A program made the translations under genes and the position numbers. From positions 1-7,970 of the forward strand of contig JAPLHL010000397.1 of the NCBI GenBank assembly GCA_026389655.1: a DNA stretch of 7,970 nt, read 5' to 3'. This DNA comes from Chloroflexota bacterium (GTDB taxonomy: Bacteria > Chloroflexota > Dehalococcoidia > GIF9 > UBA5629). Below the pieces are notes generated by a model. That model did not search any database. It was given only the letters and a program-made list of their open reading frames with translations, and was not told where the DNA came from. Below are positions 5,329-7,970 of the stretch, piece after piece; the first letter of the stretch is position 1; each line of letters starts with the position of its first letter.

Positions 5329-6300
5329 CTACCTGAAAAGCAGGTGTTCATGTATGGCTTTACCGGAACTTACCTGGGATTTACCATCAACTTTGACTTC
5401 AATTTTATGATCGCCCAGGAAGCGCCAGTGGTACTGGTCCCATTCCGATATTCTTGGCAGCTTGTCCCTTTCCTTTACCTCGGTAGTAAGTAGTTCACAG
5501 CGGAACTGCACGTCACTCGTGGCTTTGCTTTGCACGACAATTTTCATGGGCAGCTTTTTACCGAACTTCTCACAGGTCTCTTCTTTTTCTATTTTAAGGT
5601 CATAGTCATTGGTAACCAGTATCGGCTTGTTGTCCTGTGCCAGGAGCAGCCGGGATATGACAGGCGCTTTTTTATCGACAGGGAAGAGCCAGTAATATAT
5701 TAAAGTAAAAGTAGGATCGTACAGGCGTCCCCAGTACCAGCCGCTAAAACAGTCATACATGTTTGAGTTGCCCCAGTTTTTGTCATGATACCCTCTACCC
5801 TTTACCGGAACGGCAACACCATCGATATACAGGGTCCCCTCGACATCTGACCTGGGTGCTGATATTACCCATCCCTGTTTTTTATCACCATCATCATAAA
5901 GTAAACCGGTACCGTTTTGTTTCCATCCGGGTATTCTTCTGTGGTATGTCAACTCGGCGCCGATCTTCTGTGCTTTCATTGAAAACACATATTTACCGCC
6001 TTCCTGCCGTAAGAAATTGTCTCCCATTTTCACGTTGCATTTCTCAGCGCCGCTTGAACATTTCTTGGGGTCGAAAGCAGCCATACCGATGTGCTTTTTC
6101 CCGTCCGGCGTATAAATAAACAATTGTACCGTCGGGATATGTGGCCTTATAAAAGCGTTCAACCAGTGGAACGTTGCTACGCAGGCATAGCCGTTGTCAA
6201 ACCGTGCGTCGAGATACCACCACTCATAATAATCTTCGTTATTGGAGAGATGAAGGGTATCGTCCCTGTCCTGGAAACCGCCTAATGATACTTCTTTCAT
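5329..6300 (-). CDS. CrtC/AttH lipocalin-like domain protein (carotenoid 1,2-hydratase superfamily)
   Basis: The 323-residue product carries two hallmarks of the CrtC/AttH lipocalin-like superfamily. The first is the aromatic YYEWWYLDA (24-32) near the N-terminus. The second is GRGYHDKNWG (168-177) followed by SGWYWGRL (186-193). The rest is beta-rich with alternating hydrophobic residues, consistent with a double lipocalin-like barrel. CrtC hydrates carotenoid double bonds, while AttH and other relatives have unclear roles in binding or converting hydrophobic molecules. No carotenoid genes are present here, so a carotenoid substrate is not supported. There is no signal peptide, although many relatives are exported. 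ATG 6300 has AAGGGAG upstream. It lies 21 bases after the preceding dehydratase-family gene and 42 before the iron-sulfur gene, so an operon is likely. Confidence 0.78.
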   Translation of the reverse strand: MKEVSLGGFQDRDDTLHLSNNEDYYEWWYLDARFDNGYACVATFHWLNAFIRPHIPTVQLFIYTPDGKKHIGMAAFDPKKCSSGAEKCNVKMGDNFLRQEGGKYVFSMKAQKIGAELTYHRRIPGWKQNGTGLLYDDGDKKQGWVISAPRSDVEGTLYIDGVAVPVKGRGYHDKNWGNSNMYDCFSGWYWGRLYDPTFTLIYYWLFPVDKKAPVISRLLLAQDNKPILVTNDYDLKIEKEETCEKFGKKLPMKIVVQSKATSDVQFRCELLTTEVKERDKLPRISEWDQYHWRFLGDHKIEVKVDGKSQVSSGKAIHEHLLFR

Positions 6301-6321
6301 GTTAGAGCTCCCTTATATTGT

Positions 6322-7851
6322 TTACAGTTTATAGGATTTGTCTATCGGCGGTAGCTTGGGGCCGACCACTTTCTCCGGTTCAGGCAAATGTCCATAGTGA
6401 GGCTCTTTTTGCCAACCATCGATATGGGCTGCCCTTTTAGCGGCTGCTTTATACTTGTTCCAGTCTGCGCTCATGAACAGGAACATGCGCTGCGCAGCCA
6501 GGGAGCCTTCTCCGTGTATATTGGCTACCTGGTGGTAGGCGCCCGTGTAATCCTTGACCAGCCTGCTGGCTTTGATCCGGTCTGCAGTAGGTATGCCCGC
6601 TTTGCCGGCCAGGTACTTCTCGATGTAAGGTTGAATCTCCGGGTTTTTCCAGTCTTTATAAGCCGGTACGGTGGCCGGCATGCCTCCGCTGATATCCTGA
6701 ACTATCTTGTTGGCTTCGTGCAAATTCTCAGCAAACGTGAACTTTGCAATATTGGCGTACATTGCATTGGGTATAACCAGGTCGGTGTCTTTCGATTTTT
6801 CGCAATCTGTGCACGCCAGTTTGCTCATACCTTTGACGGTGTCTGCGTACATAGCCAGCCACGCGAGCTTGTTGCGGACATGCTCGTACTTTTCAATTCC
6901 GTTATATTCTGCCATCAGTGCTGCAGCGCCTACCAGTATCTCCAGCTCGGCAGACATGCGGGATGAACCGAAAAGGCGGTGGAACAGGGCGAATGCGTAG
7001 GTGATATCTCTCGAGAATTGCCATTCACCGCACATGAAAACGCGGTCCCACGGCACGAATACATCGTCAAAGATGATAAGGCTTTCTGTAGGCTGCCCGG
7101 CCCCGCTGATCGGGTAATCCCAGTCGCATTCTTCTCCGGACAATCTCACGTTTGGCTCAACTCCCAGCAGTTTTAGCCCTTTGGCATTCATAGGCACGGC
7201 AAATGCCAGGGCGTAGTCTTTCTCTTCTTCATCATTATGTGCCCTGCAGGGCAGCACCAGCGCTTCATTGGCGCCGTGGGATGCGCTGATATGTACTTTA
7301 GCTCCCCTGACGACTATCCCGTCCTTTTGTTTATCAACTACCCGGACATAAAAATCCTTGTGCTGCACCTGTTTGGAAGCGCGTAAACCGCGGTCACCCT
7401 TAACATCGGTTATTGCACCGGTAATGCCGATGTCTTTTTTCTGTAAATACGTCCTGTAAGCTTCAATGCGTGGCGTATATTGCGTTCCCAGGTTCTTGTC
7501 CATTTTCTGTGCGGCAACCGTACATGCCGTCAGGGCATCTATGCCCATGCAATGGAGGACTATGCCTCCGCCGGACCGCATTCCTGTAATGAAGCATTCT
7601 CGTCTTCTCAGCAGATCATCGGCGCTTTTTGGCGCTGTTAGCAGGAAATTAATATCTTCCCCGTCCGCGTCTTTAGTCACGAACAGGTGCTTGAACCTGG
7701 GATCGTTGGGCAATACATAATCCATGGCCGACGAACGGATAATGTTCTGGATTGTAGGATGAGACCTCACATCCTTGACCTTTTCACCGAGGCACCACAT
7801 CTGCCTGCCGTCATCCAGGCTTTGCAAATATTGTTCAACCGTTCTTATCAT
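6322..7851 (-). CDS. 4-hydroxybutyryl-CoA dehydratase / HpaB superfamily flavoprotein, divergent
   Basis: The 509-residue product aligns by eye along its whole length with clostridial 4-hydroxybutyryl-CoA dehydratase (AbfD) and the related 4-hydroxyphenylacetate 3-hydroxylase (HpaB) family. Landmarks are the N-terminal TVEQYLQSL and FGEK-like LGEKV, GAITDVKGDRG (145-155), DGIVVRGAKVH (177-187), FDDVFVPWDRVFMCGEW (261-277) and HGEGSLAAQR (446-455). These include the FAD-binding core. AbfD holds its [4Fe-4S] cluster with C99, C103, H292 and C299. Here C101 and H291 are kept, but the C99 position is I97 and the C299 position is R298. The AbfD Y296 and K300 equivalents are also lost. A radical 4-hydroxybutyryl-CoA dehydration is therefore unlikely; a flavin-only oxidoreductase, hydratase or isomerase is more plausible, with unknown substrate. 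The C-terminal tail (about 477-509) is Pro/Lys-rich. ATG 7851 has a G-rich site (GGGGGGA) upstream. It is first of the three-gene set. Confidence 0.82.
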   Translation of the reverse strand: MIRTVEQYLQSLDDGRQMWCLGEKVKDVRSHPTIQNIIRSSAMDYVLPNDPRFKHLFVTKDADGEDINFLLTAPKSADDLLRRRECFITGMRSGGGIVLHCMGIDALTACTVAAQKMDKNLGTQYTPRIEAYRTYLQKKDIGITGAITDVKGDRGLRASKQVQHKDFYVRVVDKQKDGIVVRGAKVHISASHGANEALVLPCRAHNDEEEKDYALAFAVPMNAKGLKLLGVEPNVRLSGEECDWDYPISGAGQPTESLIIFDDVFVPWDRVFMCGEWQFSRDITYAFALFHRLFGSSRMSAELEILVGAAALMAEYNGIEKYEHVRNKLAWLAMYADTVKGMSKLACTDCEKSKDTDLVIPNAMYANIAKFTFAENLHEANKIVQDISGGMPATVPAYKDWKNPEIQPYIEKYLAGKAGIPTADRIKASRLVKDYTGAYHQVANIHGEGSLAAQRMFLFMSADWNKYKAAAKRAAHIDGWQKEPHYGHLPEPEKVVGPKLPPIDKSYKL

Positions 7852-7970
7852 GACATTCCCCCCGTATTTATTTTTTTATAGGTATTCGGATTTTACGTTT
7901 TGTGATCTTCGTTGTCCCGTCCAGCAATGGGCATTGAGGCACTGGCGGACGTGTCCGGACTGCTTCCCAG
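7852..7970. other. Short upstream region at the window edge, coding status unresolved
   Basis: This is the 119 bases upstream of the 509-residue gene. On the minus strand all three frames are open from the window edge to stops between 7893 and about 7868, so the end of another minus-strand gene could lie here, but the frame cannot be chosen. On the + strand an ATG at 7927 begins a frame open to the edge without a ribosome binding site. Nothing firm can be annotated. Confidence 0.3.
7890..7918 (-). promoter_or_regulatory. Tentative promoter for the minus-strand three-gene set
   Basis: On the minus strand GGGACA (7918-7913) and TAAAAT (7895-7890) are separated by 17 bases, about 40 bases upstream of the start at 7851. 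The -35 fits only partly and a random match is possible in this AT-rich stretch. A further AT-rich run including TATAAAAAAA lies closer to the gene. Confidence 0.25.

Noticed and set aside
5323..5347. Hairpin at the end of the CrtC-like gene (AACCTGCT / AGCAGGT)
   Set aside because: It overlaps the last codons, has no T tract on either strand, and an operon partner follows after 42 bases. It may be chance or an mRNA processing site.
7868..7970. C-terminal end of a further minus-strand gene at the window edge
   Set aside because: All three minus frames are open to the edge and none of the short peptides is recognisable, so no frame can be justified.

Overview
The window (7970 bases, moderate GC) joins a conserved ribosomal-protein and transcription-factor operon to an accessory region. 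Bases 1-3150 on the + strand carry secE (5' end cut by the window edge), nusG, rplK, rplA, an L10-type autoregulatory leader with its own attenuator, rplJ and rplL. This order is nearly universal in bacteria. Here, however, a strong intrinsic terminator directly follows rplL, and no rpoB/rpoC follows.

Bases 3150-4140 (+ strand) carry two small solo genes: a Cys-rich protein of the TIGR04076 type, and a 147-residue all-alpha protein resembling a free-standing RsbRD/RsbR N-terminal sensor domain. Between them lies a good sigma70-type promoter. A 12-bp AT-rich perfect dyad overlaps its -10 box, and a second, mutually exclusive dyad would form the very 5' end of the transcript.

Bases 4198-7851 (- strand) carry a tight three-gene set converging on the + strand genes, with a shared terminator hairpin at 4111-4141. 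In transcription order these are: a 509-residue protein of the 4-hydroxybutyryl-CoA dehydratase / HpaB flavoprotein superfamily that lacks two of the four expected [4Fe-4S] ligands; a CrtC/AttH lipocalin-like protein; and a multi-cysteine iron-sulfur protein with two ferredoxin clusters. Gaps of 21 and 42 bases and good ribosome binding sites argue for co-transcription. A flavin enzyme, a hydrophobic-ligand lipocalin-like protein and an electron-transfer protein together suggest an uncharacterised redox or hydration step on a lipid-like or acyl substrate. That is inference.

The organism is probably an anaerobic bacterium, since a polyferredoxin-like protein sits next to a dehydratase-family flavoprotein. 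The uncoupling of rpoBC from rplJL, together with these accessory families, would fit Chloroflexota of the Dehalococcoidia type. An anaerobic Firmicute cannot be excluded from this sequence alone. No tRNA, rRNA, CRISPR array, insertion sequence or phage gene was seen.
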